A DNA stretch of 64,000 bases. It comes from CALFCE01 sp964411665 (GTDB lineage Bacteria; Pseudomonadota; Gammaproteobacteria; Granulosicoccales; Granulosicoccaceae). Under the pieces are notes generated by a model. That model was not told where the DNA came from. It made no database searches and saw nothing but the letters and a program-made list of their open reading frames with translations. Shown piece after piece: positions 42,431-51,282 of the stretch. Every line of letters begins with the position of its first letter. Position 1 is the first letter of the stretch. The position numbers were made by a program, and so were the translations under genes. The DNA lies in contig CAYPMR010000003.1 of assembly GCA_964411665.1 (NCBI GenBank), forward strand, positions 53,067 to 117,066, in the 5' to 3' direction.

Positions 42431-42431
42431 G

Positions 42432-42797
42432 TTATTTCTCTTTCGGTGTAGCAATGTCGGCTTTCAGCTCATGCGTTTGCAGTGGATCAAGAAACGGATT
42501 TCGGTAGAGCTTATCGTGACTCTCCACACCTATTTCGAGTGTTAGGTCCGACACCGGACGAGCTACACACAAAATAACATAGCCATTATCCAGTTGCCGG
42601 TTGTTCAGTGCTACCTGACGTCGCTGATCAACCTCACCTTTCATCAGCTTGGCTGCACAGGTTATGCAACCGCCGTATTTGCAACCGTAGGGAAGGTCAA
42701 CCCCCTGATCACGCAAACTTTCCAATAGTGGGCGCTTGGCTTCAACCTTAAAAGCCGCATTATCGCGATTGGCGATAGTGACAGTAAAAGTTGTCAT
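42432..42797 (-). CDS. 2Fe-2S ferredoxin domain protein
   Basis: Protein of 121 residues with a plant-type 2Fe-2S ferredoxin fold: CKYGGCITC (Cys39, 44, 47) and the fourth Cys in VILCVARPVSDL. The tail after residue 95 (LDPLQTHELKADIATPKEK) is unstructured. It probably carries electrons in the cytoplasm. Its start overlaps the methanethiol-oxidase stop by 4 bases (ATGA), so it likely serves that enzyme or a linked reductase, an uncommon pairing. Confidence 0.88.
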   Translation of the reverse strand: MTTFTVTIANRDNAAFKVEAKRPLLESLRDQGVDLPYGCKYGGCITCAAKLMKGEVDQRRQVALNNRQLDNGYVILCVARPVSDLTLEIGVESHDKLYRNPFLDPLQTHELKADIATPKEK

Positions 42798-44149
42798 ATC
42801 CAGATATCGCTAGTGCAATCACCACCGGGATAACGAGTTTCATGGCAACGACTAGGACCGTTAGGCTCTTTGCCGAAATCGACCACGAAATCCGGATCGA
42901 TTTCCATACCTCCGTTTTCAACATCGCAATTGACCATCAACATACAGCCACCGTTAGTACGAATCTCGGGATAAAACTGGTTGTCCCAGGTACTAAACAA
43001 GCTGGTGGTTACGTAAAGGCGTTTGCCATCGAGTGATAATTGAATCATCTGTGGTCCACCAGTGACATCAACACCATTGACCTCTGGTGCGCGACCGAGT
43101 AATCCACCCATCCAGACCTGACCTGTTAACTTGGGATTGTGCGGGTCCGTGATGTCGTATTGCCTGATGTCTCCGTGTAGCCAGTTACACAGATATAAAT
43201 AACGATCATCCATGCTCAATAAAATAACCGAGATAACACCCGGCACAGGTATCGGCCATTCCGGATGCGGCTCATTGCCTACATCAATGATCTTCTCCCA
43301 CTGCCATTCTTCGTTATCGTCTTTCCACCAATGAATAATATTGGCCGACAGTGCAGCGCCACAAAAACCGTGAGAAGAATCAGGATTATGGTGAAAACGT
43401 ACTTCTAATGGAATGAGACCGTCTTCACCCAGATAGAAAGTTTGCTTCGGTTCTTTCTTTTCAAAATCCCATAAGTGAATACGGCGTCCGTACTTGAGGT
43501 AACCGACTTCTTCGAGATCAAAACCGGGCATAAACGTATTCGGCGCCGCCCATTCGGAACTTGCCATTACGTTGTGACGGGGTTGGTACCAAAAATCATA
43601 ACTGAACGGTATGTCGCCCATGGAGTTTTCCCAACGCCCCATAATTTCGAAGTCTTTATTCAGATGAAGATACCCACCCGGCGCTTCACCCAACGCATTG
43701 CCCAACATGGAAATAATAATTTCGCTACCGAGACAATGCACAGTATGTGGTGCACTTAAATCGGTTTTTGTTTTTATGTCCGCACCTTCGATAACTTTGT
43801 GCAGACGCGGTGCGCGTGGATCAGTCGCTGTATCGACAATGTGTATATTCGATGAACGAACACCCGGTACCAGCAAATAGCTACGCGCCATAGAGTCATC
43901 GTCAAAACACGAAGAGCAGGCATTCCAGCCCATGTGATGGAGTTCGTCACCAATGCCTGGCATTTCCAGCCGGTGTATGACCTTGCTATAGTCCGGGCTA
44001 TCGGGATCAGCATCAATGGTGACCAAATAGTCCGGCTTCTGGATTCCTGTACCCGTATAGATGGCGATGGAGTACAGCAGTTTCTCACGAGGCGCCTGTA
44101 TCGCTTCTGCGGGTGATGCGTAGCCCGGTCCACAACAGTCACTAGCCAT
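42794..44149 (-). CDS. SBP56/selenium-binding family, methanethiol oxidase-like
   Basis: Protein of 451 residues from the ATG at 44149, chosen because GGAG lies 7 bases upstream; an upstream start is possible at 44179. SBP56 features are the N-terminal CCGPGYASP, the ACSSCFDD (CSSC) motif, HHMGWNACSS, APHTVHCLGS and the C-terminal CHETRYPGGDCTSDIW. Known members (MtoX, SELENBP1) oxidise methanethiol to formaldehyde, H2S and H2O2, using copper. Periplasmic MtoX of Hyphomicrobium has a signal peptide and SCO1/MauG neighbours. Here no signal peptide is seen and the partners are a ferredoxin and a CoA-binding protein, so the role may differ. Confidence 0.87.
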   Translation of the reverse strand: MASDCCGPGYASPAEAIQAPREKLLYSIAIYTGTGIQKPDYLVTIDADPDSPDYSKVIHRLEMPGIGDELHHMGWNACSSCFDDDSMARSYLLVPGVRSSNIHIVDTATDPRAPRLHKVIEGADIKTKTDLSAPHTVHCLGSEIIISMLGNALGEAPGGYLHLNKDFEIMGRWENSMGDIPFSYDFWYQPRHNVMASSEWAAPNTFMPGFDLEEVGYLKYGRRIHLWDFEKKEPKQTFYLGEDGLIPLEVRFHHNPDSSHGFCGAALSANIIHWWKDDNEEWQWEKIIDVGNEPHPEWPIPVPGVISVILLSMDDRYLYLCNWLHGDIRQYDITDPHNPKLTGQVWMGGLLGRAPEVNGVDVTGGPQMIQLSLDGKRLYVTTSLFSTWDNQFYPEIRTNGGCMLMVNCDVENGGMEIDPDFVVDFGKEPNGPSRCHETRYPGGDCTSDIWI

Positions 44150-44377
44150 CAATTTGCTCCAGTTTCTTAAAAAGTACACTTATATTAGCGCAAGGAAAAA
44201 TATCGCCGGACCGTACTTTTGATCTGACAGTTACAGCAATATCGTTGATTCTACTGCCTAATTAAAGATCATAATGTATCTAACGGCAATTATTACTCGG
44301 TTACTGTATTTTCCTTTACCATGGCCGACTGAAATAAGTCCGCTGACGACTACCAGGGTTACTCGCGACTCTACGCT

Positions 44378-45898
44378 ATGAATGACCGCACAAATTCATC
44401 GCTATCACTGCACCAGCTACTGACAGAGGTAGACGATGCAGTGCGCACGGCAATGTCGTCAACCTATTGGGTCAGGGCCGAGATTCTACAAGTTCGCCAT
44501 AACGGCTACTGGGCGATAGAGCTATCGAGTTACGAAGATGGCAAAAAGGCCAAGGCAACCGCCATGATTTGGCAGAGCCAGGCAAATATCGTCACAAACT
44601 TTGAATCAGCATCGGGTATAAAGCTTGAGAAAGGCCTGAAGATACTGGCCCGTGTCGATGTTGCATTCCATACCGAATACGGTTTGCGACTAAATGTTCG
44701 CGAGTTCGACCCTGCGTTTTCACTCGGCGATATGGAAGCGCGTCTTCACCAAATACGTCAGCGCCTGGCCTCACTTGGAGAAAACACGCTCAACAGAAGT
44801 CTTGTCACGCCTGAAGAATTTACCCGGGTTGCCGTTATTTCACCACGCGAAGCCGCGGGCCTCGGAGATTTTCGTACACAGGCAGATGCACTACAAAATC
44901 ATGGCCTATGTGAGTTCCACTACTACCCAGCCCTTTTTCAATCTGATCGCAATGAACAAAGCATCATCGATGCACTAAAACAGATTGTCGACAAGCACAA
45001 GAAACAGTCATTCGATGCCATAGCCATCATACGGGGTGGTGGAGACAAAGCTGGCCTCTACGAAATGAACAAGATCAAAATTGCGCGTGGTGTTTGTCGT
45101 GCACCTGTGCCGGTATTCGTTGGCATAGGTCATGAGCGTGACAACACCATTCTGGACGAACTGGCTAATCGATCGTTCTCTACGCCCTCACTGCTTATCG
45201 CACATATATTGAGTGCAGTTATCGATAATGCGCGAAGCGCAACTGGTGACTATTTACGAGTGCAAAAGCAAACAACCATGTTATTGGAGATCGCCAGTAG
45301 GGATTGCAGAGGTCATAACGACAGGGTACTGAGATTCGCAACAGACAATCTTGTACGCGCACGTGATGAGGTGCTGCGTGTCAATCGCTCTATAAGAACA
45401 GGCCCGCTAGACTTTCTAAGCAGTGCACGAGGCTCACTCGACACCACACGTGCATCATTACAGCGTAATGCAGAATCGGCTATTCATATTGCTCGAAACG
45501 AGGCTGATAGCACACAGAATCGCCTGCTAAATACAGCTGGCAATGTATTGCACATAGCACGCGATCAATCAAAATCATTACATCAAAAAATTGTGAATGC
45601 TAGCCAAGAACACATCAACAATGAAAAACACGCACTATCCAGTATTCATCAAAATATGTTAAGCACCACCCGAACAAAGCTGCAACAGGCGCGTCATCTT
45701 GCTGAAAAACATGCCGCCACTATTGAACACTTAAATCCGGCAAGAGTACTGGAAAGAGGGTTTTCTTTGATTTTCTCCAAACAAGGCGATGCGCTCACTT
45801 CAGTTGATCAAATAAAAGCAAACAAGGAAATCAAAATAAAAATGCGTGACGGCAGTGTCAGCGCAAAAACCTCTGCGGCAAGCAAGCAAGAAAAGTGA
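44378..45898 (+). CDS. xseA: exodeoxyribonuclease VII large subunit
   Basis: Protein of 506 residues. An OB-fold nucleotide-binding domain (LTEVDDAVRTAMSSTYWVRAEILQVRHNGYWAIEL) is followed by the catalytic domain (VAVISPREAAGLGDFRTQ, IAIIRGGGDKAGLYEMN, PVFVGIGHERDNTILDELANRSFSTPS) and a long coiled coil ending with LNPARVLERGFSLIF. It degrades single-stranded DNA in repair. It differs from E. coli XseA in lacking a longer N-terminal helix but keeps the conserved catalytic residues. xseB follows immediately. Divergent from the methanethiol-oxidase gene. Confidence 0.93.
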   Translation: MNDRTNSSLSLHQLLTEVDDAVRTAMSSTYWVRAEILQVRHNGYWAIELSSYEDGKKAKATAMIWQSQANIVTNFESASGIKLEKGLKILARVDVAFHTEYGLRLNVREFDPAFSLGDMEARLHQIRQRLASLGENTLNRSLVTPEEFTRVAVISPREAAGLGDFRTQADALQNHGLCEFHYYPALFQSDRNEQSIIDALKQIVDKHKKQSFDAIAIIRGGGDKAGLYEMNKIKIARGVCRAPVPVFVGIGHERDNTILDELANRSFSTPSLLIAHILSAVIDNARSATGDYLRVQKQTTMLLEIASRDCRGHNDRVLRFATDNLVRARDEVLRVNRSIRTGPLDFLSSARGSLDTTRASLQRNAESAIHIARNEADSTQNRLLNTAGNVLHIARDQSKSLHQKIVNASQEHINNEKHALSSIHQNMLSTTRTKLQQARHLAEKHAATIEHLNPARVLERGFSLIFSKQGDALTSVDQIKANKEIKIKMRDGSVSAKTSAASKQEK

Positions 45899-45920
45899 AT
45901 ATCTAACAATTGAGATTAAA

Positions 45921-46160
45921 ATGAGCGATAAAAAAACACCTGACAACAAAGTTGAGGATAGTGCAGTGTCTACATCCAAATATCTGCAAAATTACACGAA
46001 ACTTAAAGAAGCTGCAGAATTTCTGGCCAATCAGGAAACACCCGATGTTGATGCGATTCTACCTATGGTGGAACAAGGCACTAAAGCATATGCAGCTTGC
46101 ATCAAACGCATCGAGGCAGTCGAAAAAATGTTGAAAGAGCTCGATAACAGAACTGATTAA
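45921..46160 (+). CDS. xseB: exodeoxyribonuclease VII small subunit
   Basis: Protein of 79 residues from the ATG at 45921, 22 bases after xseA. It has the two-helix form of XseB (NYTKLKEAAEFLANQETPDVDAILPMVEQGTKAYAACIKRIEAVEKMLKEL, key residues EEALxxLExIVxxLE-like and GxxxyxxCxxRLxxAE). A longer frame to 45846 overlaps xseA and is rejected. XseB binds the XseA coiled coil to form the active nuclease. Confidence 0.87.
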   Translation: MSDKKTPDNKVEDSAVSTSKYLQNYTKLKEAAEFLANQETPDVDAILPMVEQGTKAYAACIKRIEAVEKMLKELDNRTD

Positions 46161-46184
46161 TAGGCTTCTTCCCTACATACTGAT

Positions 46185-46829
46185 ATGCATCATCCGGAAA
46201 ACATATATGCTCTAATAACTAATTTGCCTGAAGCAAAGCGTGCTCAAATTGAAACGGGTGCCACACTGTTCCAACACGGACAAGAGTGCGAAAATTTTGT
46301 GATTGTTATGTCAGGCAGTGTCAGAGTAGAACTACTCTCGACAGATGGAGACATGTTGCTGCTGTACCGAATAAAAGATGGGGAGTCATGCATCATGACT
46401 ACGTCCTGCCTCTTGTCAGATAACAACTATGCGGCACAAGCAGTAACCGAATCTGAAGTAGATTTATTAATGTTGCCACGCAGCACGTTTCACACTGAGC
46501 TGGATAAATCACCGCATTTTCGCGCTTTTCTGTTCGATGGTTTCTCGGATCGCCTTGGCAAATTAATGTCCAGAATTAGTAACATCACTACTCAAACAAT
46601 CGATCAGCGTTTGGCTTTTGTGCTCATCGAAAAATACCAATCCGCATCACACACCGATTTGCTCAACATTACCCATAACGAACTTGCCAGTGAAATCGGC
46701 ACATCCAGAGAGGTAGTAAGCAGACGTCTGGCTGTGTTCGAAAAGGACGGTGTGGTAAAACGCAATCGTGGAAATGTGCAAATAACCGATATTCAAGCAC
46801 TACAACAGCGTACCAAATCCATGAAGTAA
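46185..46829 (+). CDS. Crp/Fnr family regulator with cysteine pair
   Basis: Protein of 214 residues. An N-terminal cNMP-binding-fold domain (residues about 20-125) and a C-terminal Crp-type winged helix (ITHNELASEIGTSREVVSRRLAVFEKDGVV, residues about 165-195) are complete. The Fnr N-terminal iron-sulfur Cys set is absent; Cys35, Cys69 and Cys75 (GESCIMTTSCLL) are instead the only Cys. A CxxxxxC pair near the effector site suggests thiol- or persulfide-based sensing (inference). The Crp cAMP-binding Arg-Ser motif is not seen. It lies 24 bases after xseB and 88 bases before a DUF2892 gene, its probable target. Confidence 0.86.
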   Translation: MHHPENIYALITNLPEAKRAQIETGATLFQHGQECENFVIVMSGSVRVELLSTDGDMLLLYRIKDGESCIMTTSCLLSDNNYAAQAVTESEVDLLMLPRSTFHTELDKSPHFRAFLFDGFSDRLGKLMSRISNITTQTIDQRLAFVLIEKYQSASHTDLLNITHNELASEIGTSREVVSRRLAVFEKDGVVKRNRGNVQITDIQALQQRTKSMK

Positions 46830-46917
46830 TCTCTCTGGGTGACAAAGTCACATTGGTTTGGCATCAATTCATTATAAGCTCAACTCGTCATTTGAAATTA
46901 ACTGAGAAGACAAGCCA

Positions 46918-47124
46918 ATGAATAGAAATGTAGGTAGCGTAGACAAGATCATACGATTGATCGCTGGTATCGGACTGGTAGCTTTTGGCATATTTGGGGC
47001 AAGCGGCACAGCACTGGGGGTAGCGGGAATAATCATAGGTGCCGTACTTATCGGTACTGCTCTACTTAACTTTTGTCCGCTATTTAAAATACTCGGTATT
47101 AGTTCATTCAAACAAAGTACGTAG
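46918..47124 (+). CDS. DUF2892 small membrane protein
   Basis: Protein of 68 residues with two membrane helices. The opening MNRNVGSVDKIIRLIAG and the CPLF motif near residue 53 (LLNFCPLFKILGI) are the DUF2892 (YgaP C-terminal-like) signature. In YgaP the domain is fused to a rhodanese, and DUF2892 genes often occur with sulfide and thiosulfate genes. It lies just after the Crp/Fnr gene. AAGAC... precedes the ATG with no strong ribosome site. Confidence 0.85.
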   Translation: MNRNVGSVDKIIRLIAGIGLVAFGIFGASGTALGVAGIIIGAVLIGTALLNFCPLFKILGISSFKQST

Positions 47125-47135
47125 CATCCCCACCT

Positions 47136-47182
47136 CGTCATAGCGCGCAGGCAGCATGCCGGACCGCCTGCGTGAAATGACG
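47136..47182. terminator. two-part hairpin between convergent genes
   Basis: Outer arms CGTCAT/ATGACG and inner arms CGCAGGC/GCCTGCG enclose a 13-base loop. It lies 12 bases after the DUF2892 stop and about 50 bases after the DUF4019 stop on the other strand. It lacks a T run. The CGTCAT...ATGACG ends resemble the stem at 29938-29978 and common intergenic repeats, so it may be both a terminator and a dispersed repeat. Confidence 0.6.
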
Positions 47183-47229
47183 GCAGGTAGTTTTACATGA
47201 TCACCACAAAGTACAGAACGAATAAAGCA

Positions 47230-47583
47230 TCAGATGATGTAATAGCCAACAACTTGCGCGCTGCCATCAGTTGACTCAACTGTTGTGACTCGTTCGCCCA
47301 GGCTACCACCATCGGCAAATACCGTCTTGAATTCATTAACAATGTAGTCGCCATCGGGTAACCCTTCAACGGATTTCAATGGGAACGATTTGGATTCTTT
47401 ACGATTCTGCACGGCACCAACCTTGTCACGCACTGTTTGAATTTTTTGTTCCCAGTCCGCACAACTAATTGCGTCACGGAATATTTCTCCAGTGTTATCC
47501 CAGCCATCCGTGTATTGACCAGCGTCAATCAATTCTAACCAAGTAATCACAGCTTTTTTCGATTCAGATATTCTCTTCGACAT
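47230..47583 (-). CDS. DUF4019 family protein
   Basis: Protein of 117 residues. KKAVITWLELIDAGQYTDGWDNTGEIFRDAISCADWEQKIQTVRDKVGAVQNRK matches DUF4019 (key residues WLxLID.GqYxxSWxxxxxxFr..vs..qWe..l...R..lG....R). DUF4019 proteins are usually exported, but this copy starts with MSKRISESKKA and shows no signal peptide, so it may be cytoplasmic. Function unknown. It converges with the DUF2892 gene and has GAGAG before the ATG. Confidence 0.85.
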   Translation of the reverse strand: MSKRISESKKAVITWLELIDAGQYTDGWDNTGEIFRDAISCADWEQKIQTVRDKVGAVQNRKESKSFPLKSVEGLPDGDYIVNEFKTVFADGGSLGERVTTVESTDGSAQVVGYYII

Positions 47584-47788
47584 ACGCTCTCCAGGCAGGA
47601 TAATAAATAATTGAAATCAGAAATGTTCTGAACTAACCACTTCTCTTTTCGCAATAAAAATGTGCAGGAAATAACTCACCTCTATTTGATACGATTGATA
47701 GATGTTTCCAGGCATTTAATTGTTCATCTATAAATTCAGAACCAAATTTTCTAACTTCCAATAATCGGACACACATGTTTCTCTATAT

Positions 47789-48559
47789 TTAAAAATATTT
47801 TAACAATCGTCCCCCGATCTGATAATCAGAAGTTAAATTCAATTTTCGACAAAGCTGATAAATCATTGCCTGATTGGATGTTACAACAGGTTTGCCAGTA
47901 TCGTTTTCTACTCTGTCAATGACTTCAACAGAACGCATATCTGTACAGCTAAGTACGATAGCGTCAACTTCGGGCTTATTGACTTTCATCGCCAGATCAT
48001 AGACTTGATCTGGTGTTAGTTCGCCTTGTCCATAGTTATCAAGCTCACGCCCAATATCAGCTCGTGCAACTGTTTCTATTCCGGAAGCAGCCATAAATTC
48101 AACTGCCTTGTCATTGATCTCCCCAAGGTAAGGGGACGAAAATCCAACTTTTTTCATACCCAATGCACTGATGGACTGTACCAATGCACTAGCTGCTGTG
48201 ATACAAATTGTTGGACTAGAGCCGCCTTTCGTGTGTGCTGCTATGTCTTGCGACAGTTTTTCATCAAACTGCACTCCGTGTGTTAGTGTCGCTGACGTGC
48301 ATCCGTATAAAACAGCAGCGGGTCTGACGCCGGCTATTAAACGCGTACTTTCCGATAAATCCGAACTCCCCAGCCCTGCCATTTGATCTGCACCAGGTAT
48401 GGCGTCAGCATCGTACCCACCCATGCGTTCGAAATGCATAGTGCAACCGGACGGACACAGCAACTGCATATCAGGCTCAAGGTTCACATTGGTAAAAGGC
48501 ACCAATACGCCAATTTTTGGACCGCTACGCATTACGTCTGAAGTTGCTTCTAAAGACAT
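47789..48559 (-). CDS. maleate isomerase/Asp-Glu racemase-like enzyme (Amdase family)
   Basis: Protein of 256 residues. KIGVLVPFTNVNLEPDMQLLCPSG is the family opening (key residues VPxxNxxxEPD). The two catalytic cysteines are Cys87 (YGCTSAT) and Cys205 (LSCTDMRS), as in maleate cis-trans isomerase and arylmalonate decarboxylase relatives. It probably racemises, isomerises or decarboxylates a small diacid or hydantoin in the cytoplasm. It is the last gene of the hyu operon, 15 bases after the aminotransferase, so a racemase role on an amino-acid derivative is plausible. Confidence 0.83.
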   Translation of the reverse strand: MSLEATSDVMRSGPKIGVLVPFTNVNLEPDMQLLCPSGCTMHFERMGGYDADAIPGADQMAGLGSSDLSESTRLIAGVRPAAVLYGCTSATLTHGVQFDEKLSQDIAAHTKGGSSPTICITAASALVQSISALGMKKVGFSSPYLGEINDKAVEFMAASGIETVARADIGRELDNYGQGELTPDQVYDLAMKVNKPEVDAIVLSCTDMRSVEVIDRVENDTGKPVVTSNQAMIYQLCRKLNLTSDYQIGGRLLKYF

Positions 48560-48574
48560 GTTCGTTGACCCGGG

Positions 48575-49633
48575 TTAATGATCGGATTCCAGTAATATCC
48601 TGGCGACCTGTTGCATAGTCTCGTCACTGCCAACAGTTAATCTTAAACAATCACCCAAACCATATCCGGCCATGTTTCTGGCAATAAAACCACCACGTTT
48701 GAGCTTGATATCCAGACTACCAGCAGCATTCTCATCAGCGGTTGGTAACAATAAAAAATTAGTATGGCTCTCGGGTATTGGCATATCTTTACCTTGCAGT
48801 TTTTCCCGCAAATCATCACGCAACTTTGCGGTACTGGCCACCACTTGCTGTAAATATTGCTGATCTTTTACGGCAGCAGTTGCCATTTTCAGCGCTACGT
48901 TAGAAATATTATTTGGATTTAACAGCTTTCGTATCTGCTCCACTATTTCCAATGACGCATATGCCCAGCCGACTCGCATGCCCGCCATACAATACGCTTT
49001 GGAGAAAGTACGTACTATCGCTATATTGCCACGCTCCACCAACGCAAATACATCGCTATGATCTTGCAGATCAAATTCGCCGTAAGCCTGATCAACAATC
49101 AGCAAGCAATTCTCTGGCAAACTGTTTCTTAGTCTGATTATCTCTGCAGATGGAATACGCGTACCGGTCGGATTACCCGGATTGCAGACAAACACTATAC
49201 GCGTGTCATCGGTTAACAACGCCAGCATATTATCAACACTAACTGTATAATTTTCCTCAGCAGCCTGTATATAAGTGGCTCCTGTCTGCTGACAGACAGT
49301 TTTGACAAACATGTAACCATACTGAGTACCCAATACCTGATCTTGAAAACCAGAATAGGTATGCAACAGCGCCCCTATCAATTCCATCGACCCTGCACCG
49401 CACATTATCTGTTGCGAGTCTATGTGATGAACGTCAGCGATAGCCGAGCGTAAAATAGTCCAATCCGGATCGGAATATAAATACGCATCGGCAATCGCAG
49501 CAGAGGCCGCGTCTATAGCTTTAGGGCTGGGTGAAAAAGCTGATTCATTTTGTGCCAGCGATACATATGCGTTATCGAGTGTCGCCAATTGGTAAGGTGA
49601 CATTGAAGCTATGTTTGGGACAGGCTTTATCAC
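48575..49633 (-). CDS. class II PLP aminotransferase, HisC-like
   Basis: Protein of 352 residues. Family landmarks are LAQNESAFSPSPKA near the start, AGSMELIGALLHTY, CNPGNPTGTRIPSAEI, DQAYGEFD and the PLP Lys in RTFSKAYCMAGMRVGW. The fold and length match histidinol-phosphate aminotransferase, but placement in a hydantoinase/oxoprolinase operon suggests a catabolic amino-acid or amino-acid-derivative substrate. The start (ATG) overlaps the hyuB stop by 4 bases. Confidence 0.86.
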   Translation of the reverse strand: MIKPVPNIASMSPYQLATLDNAYVSLAQNESAFSPSPKAIDAASAAIADAYLYSDPDWTILRSAIADVHHIDSQQIMCGAGSMELIGALLHTYSGFQDQVLGTQYGYMFVKTVCQQTGATYIQAAEENYTVSVDNMLALLTDDTRIVFVCNPGNPTGTRIPSAEIIRLRNSLPENCLLIVDQAYGEFDLQDHSDVFALVERGNIAIVRTFSKAYCMAGMRVGWAYASLEIVEQIRKLLNPNNISNVALKMATAAVKDQQYLQQVVASTAKLRDDLREKLQGKDMPIPESHTNFLLLPTADENAAGSLDIKLKRGGFIARNMAGYGLGDCLRLTVGSDETMQQVARILLESDH

Positions 49634-51282
49634 GGATTACCTCCCCCATTGACACTGACCCAGCCTGCAGTCACATCGTTTTCTTTCGACGCATCTGTTC
49701 GGTTTGCAGGCTTGCCGTAACCACCACCGCCAGGCGTCTCGAAGATCAACGTCTCACCCGGTGATATTCGTTGCTCTCCCTTACCGGGTAACTCTCTTAC
49801 AGGAACGTCTTCTTCTTTAGGGCGCACGCGAATTCTGCCGGCACGCCCTGGCAATCCGCCTGCTCGGCCTTTGGCAGGATTATCAATTCTCTCAACCGAC
49901 AGAAAAACCATAAATGGCTCATTGATAGCAGAACTGATTTCAATACGCTGACCCAAACCGCCGCGATATTCCCCATCACCACCGGAATCACAAATCAATT
50001 CACGGCGCCAAACAATGACAGGCGCTACCGATTCGGTTATTTCGACCTGACTACCGTAAACACCAGAGGGAAATGCGGTCGCAGATAATCCATCAGAGCT
50101 CGGTCGTGCACCCGTGCCGCCGTTATGCACCAATTCAAGCGCGAACTTTGCACCACCGTTCATGGCAACATCAGCCGTGTGCCGCAGCGGTATGTCATAC
50201 ATACAGGATGCACCTTCCGCGGGAACCCTGTCGGGCAGTGCCTGATGCAGACAGCCCAACACAAGATCCGGTGTCATCTGCCCGATGGTATGGCGCATCG
50301 CCACTGGCGCGGGTCTTTGGGCATTCAAAATACAACCAGCAGGCCCACCAACACGAAAAGGTTCTAGCGAACCTGCATTATTTGGAATATCAGAACCCAC
50401 GATACAACGAAGAGCAAAAACTGTGTAAGCGGTTGCATAGTTAAGCGGTACATTGATACCTTTAACACTGCATTCGGACGTTCGATCAAAATCAACAGAC
50501 AGATATTCGTCCGTGATGGTCAGTGATGCTTTTAGCACCAGTGGCTTTTCATAACCATCTACCTGTAATTCGTTGTGGTAAATACCGTTGGGAATCGCAG
50601 CAATTGCTTCCAGCGTACCGCGACGAGAGGCAGTGATTATGTGATCGGAGAGTATCTGCAGATCATCCAGTGCAAAGTCATTCATTAAACCTGACAAACG
50701 TTCAGCACCTGATTCGCAACATGCTATCAAGGCAAAAATATCACCTTCGTTGGCAACCGGCTCTCTGGAGTTGGCACGGACGATAGACATTAGCAGCTCA
50801 TTGACCTCACCCTGCTCTACCAATTTGCACGGTGGTAACAGCAACCCTTCATCGAAGATATCCTCACCTTCAGGCCCCATGCCTTTGCCGCCAAGATCTA
50901 CTAAATGGGAGGTGCAGGATGTAAAACCTATCACTTTGTCGCGAAAGAAAACCGGCATCATCAATAGAAAATCATTTAGATGTCCAGATGCAAGCCAGGG
51001 ATCATTGGTCATATAGATGTCCCCTGGCTTCATCTGTTGTATCGGAAAAGCTTCGCGCAAATGCTGCACGGCCTCTGCCATGGTGTTGATATGACCGGGC
51101 GTACCGGTAACTGCCTGTGCCATCATACGGCCGTCGTAGTCGAAGATACCGGCAGAAATATCACCGCACTCTCTGACTATCGGAGAGAAAGCTGCGCGTA
51201 TCAGTGTTTGAGCCTGCTCTTCAACCACCGCCAGCAAACGATTCCACATGACTTGGAGTCTGGCATTAGAGTGCGTATTCAA
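49630..51282 (-). CDS. hydantoinase B/oxoprolinase family subunit
   Basis: Protein of 550 residues matching HyuB length. NARLQVMWNRLLAVVEEQAQTLIRAAFSPIVRECGDISAGIFD (key residues W.r..av.EE....L.r.a.S.v.rE..D.S.g.FD), the MTNDPWLASGHLNDF segment and EFRGGLGQRIE-type end are typical. With HyuA it forms the ATP-dependent ring-opening or carboxylating enzyme (5-oxoprolinase, N-methylhydantoinase, acetone carboxylase relatives). It overlaps hyuA by 4 bases and the aminotransferase by 4 bases. Substrate is unknown. Confidence 0.9.
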   Translation of the reverse strand: MNTHSNARLQVMWNRLLAVVEEQAQTLIRAAFSPIVRECGDISAGIFDYDGRMMAQAVTGTPGHINTMAEAVQHLREAFPIQQMKPGDIYMTNDPWLASGHLNDFLLMMPVFFRDKVIGFTSCTSHLVDLGGKGMGPEGEDIFDEGLLLPPCKLVEQGEVNELLMSIVRANSREPVANEGDIFALIACCESGAERLSGLMNDFALDDLQILSDHIITASRRGTLEAIAAIPNGIYHNELQVDGYEKPLVLKASLTITDEYLSVDFDRTSECSVKGINVPLNYATAYTVFALRCIVGSDIPNNAGSLEPFRVGGPAGCILNAQRPAPVAMRHTIGQMTPDLVLGCLHQALPDRVPAEGASCMYDIPLRHTADVAMNGGAKFALELVHNGGTGARPSSDGLSATAFPSGVYGSQVEITESVAPVIVWRRELICDSGGDGEYRGGLGQRIEISSAINEPFMVFLSVERIDNPAKGRAGGLPGRAGRIRVRPKEEDVPVRELPGKGEQRISPGETLIFETPGGGGYGKPANRTDASKENDVTAGWVSVNGGGNP

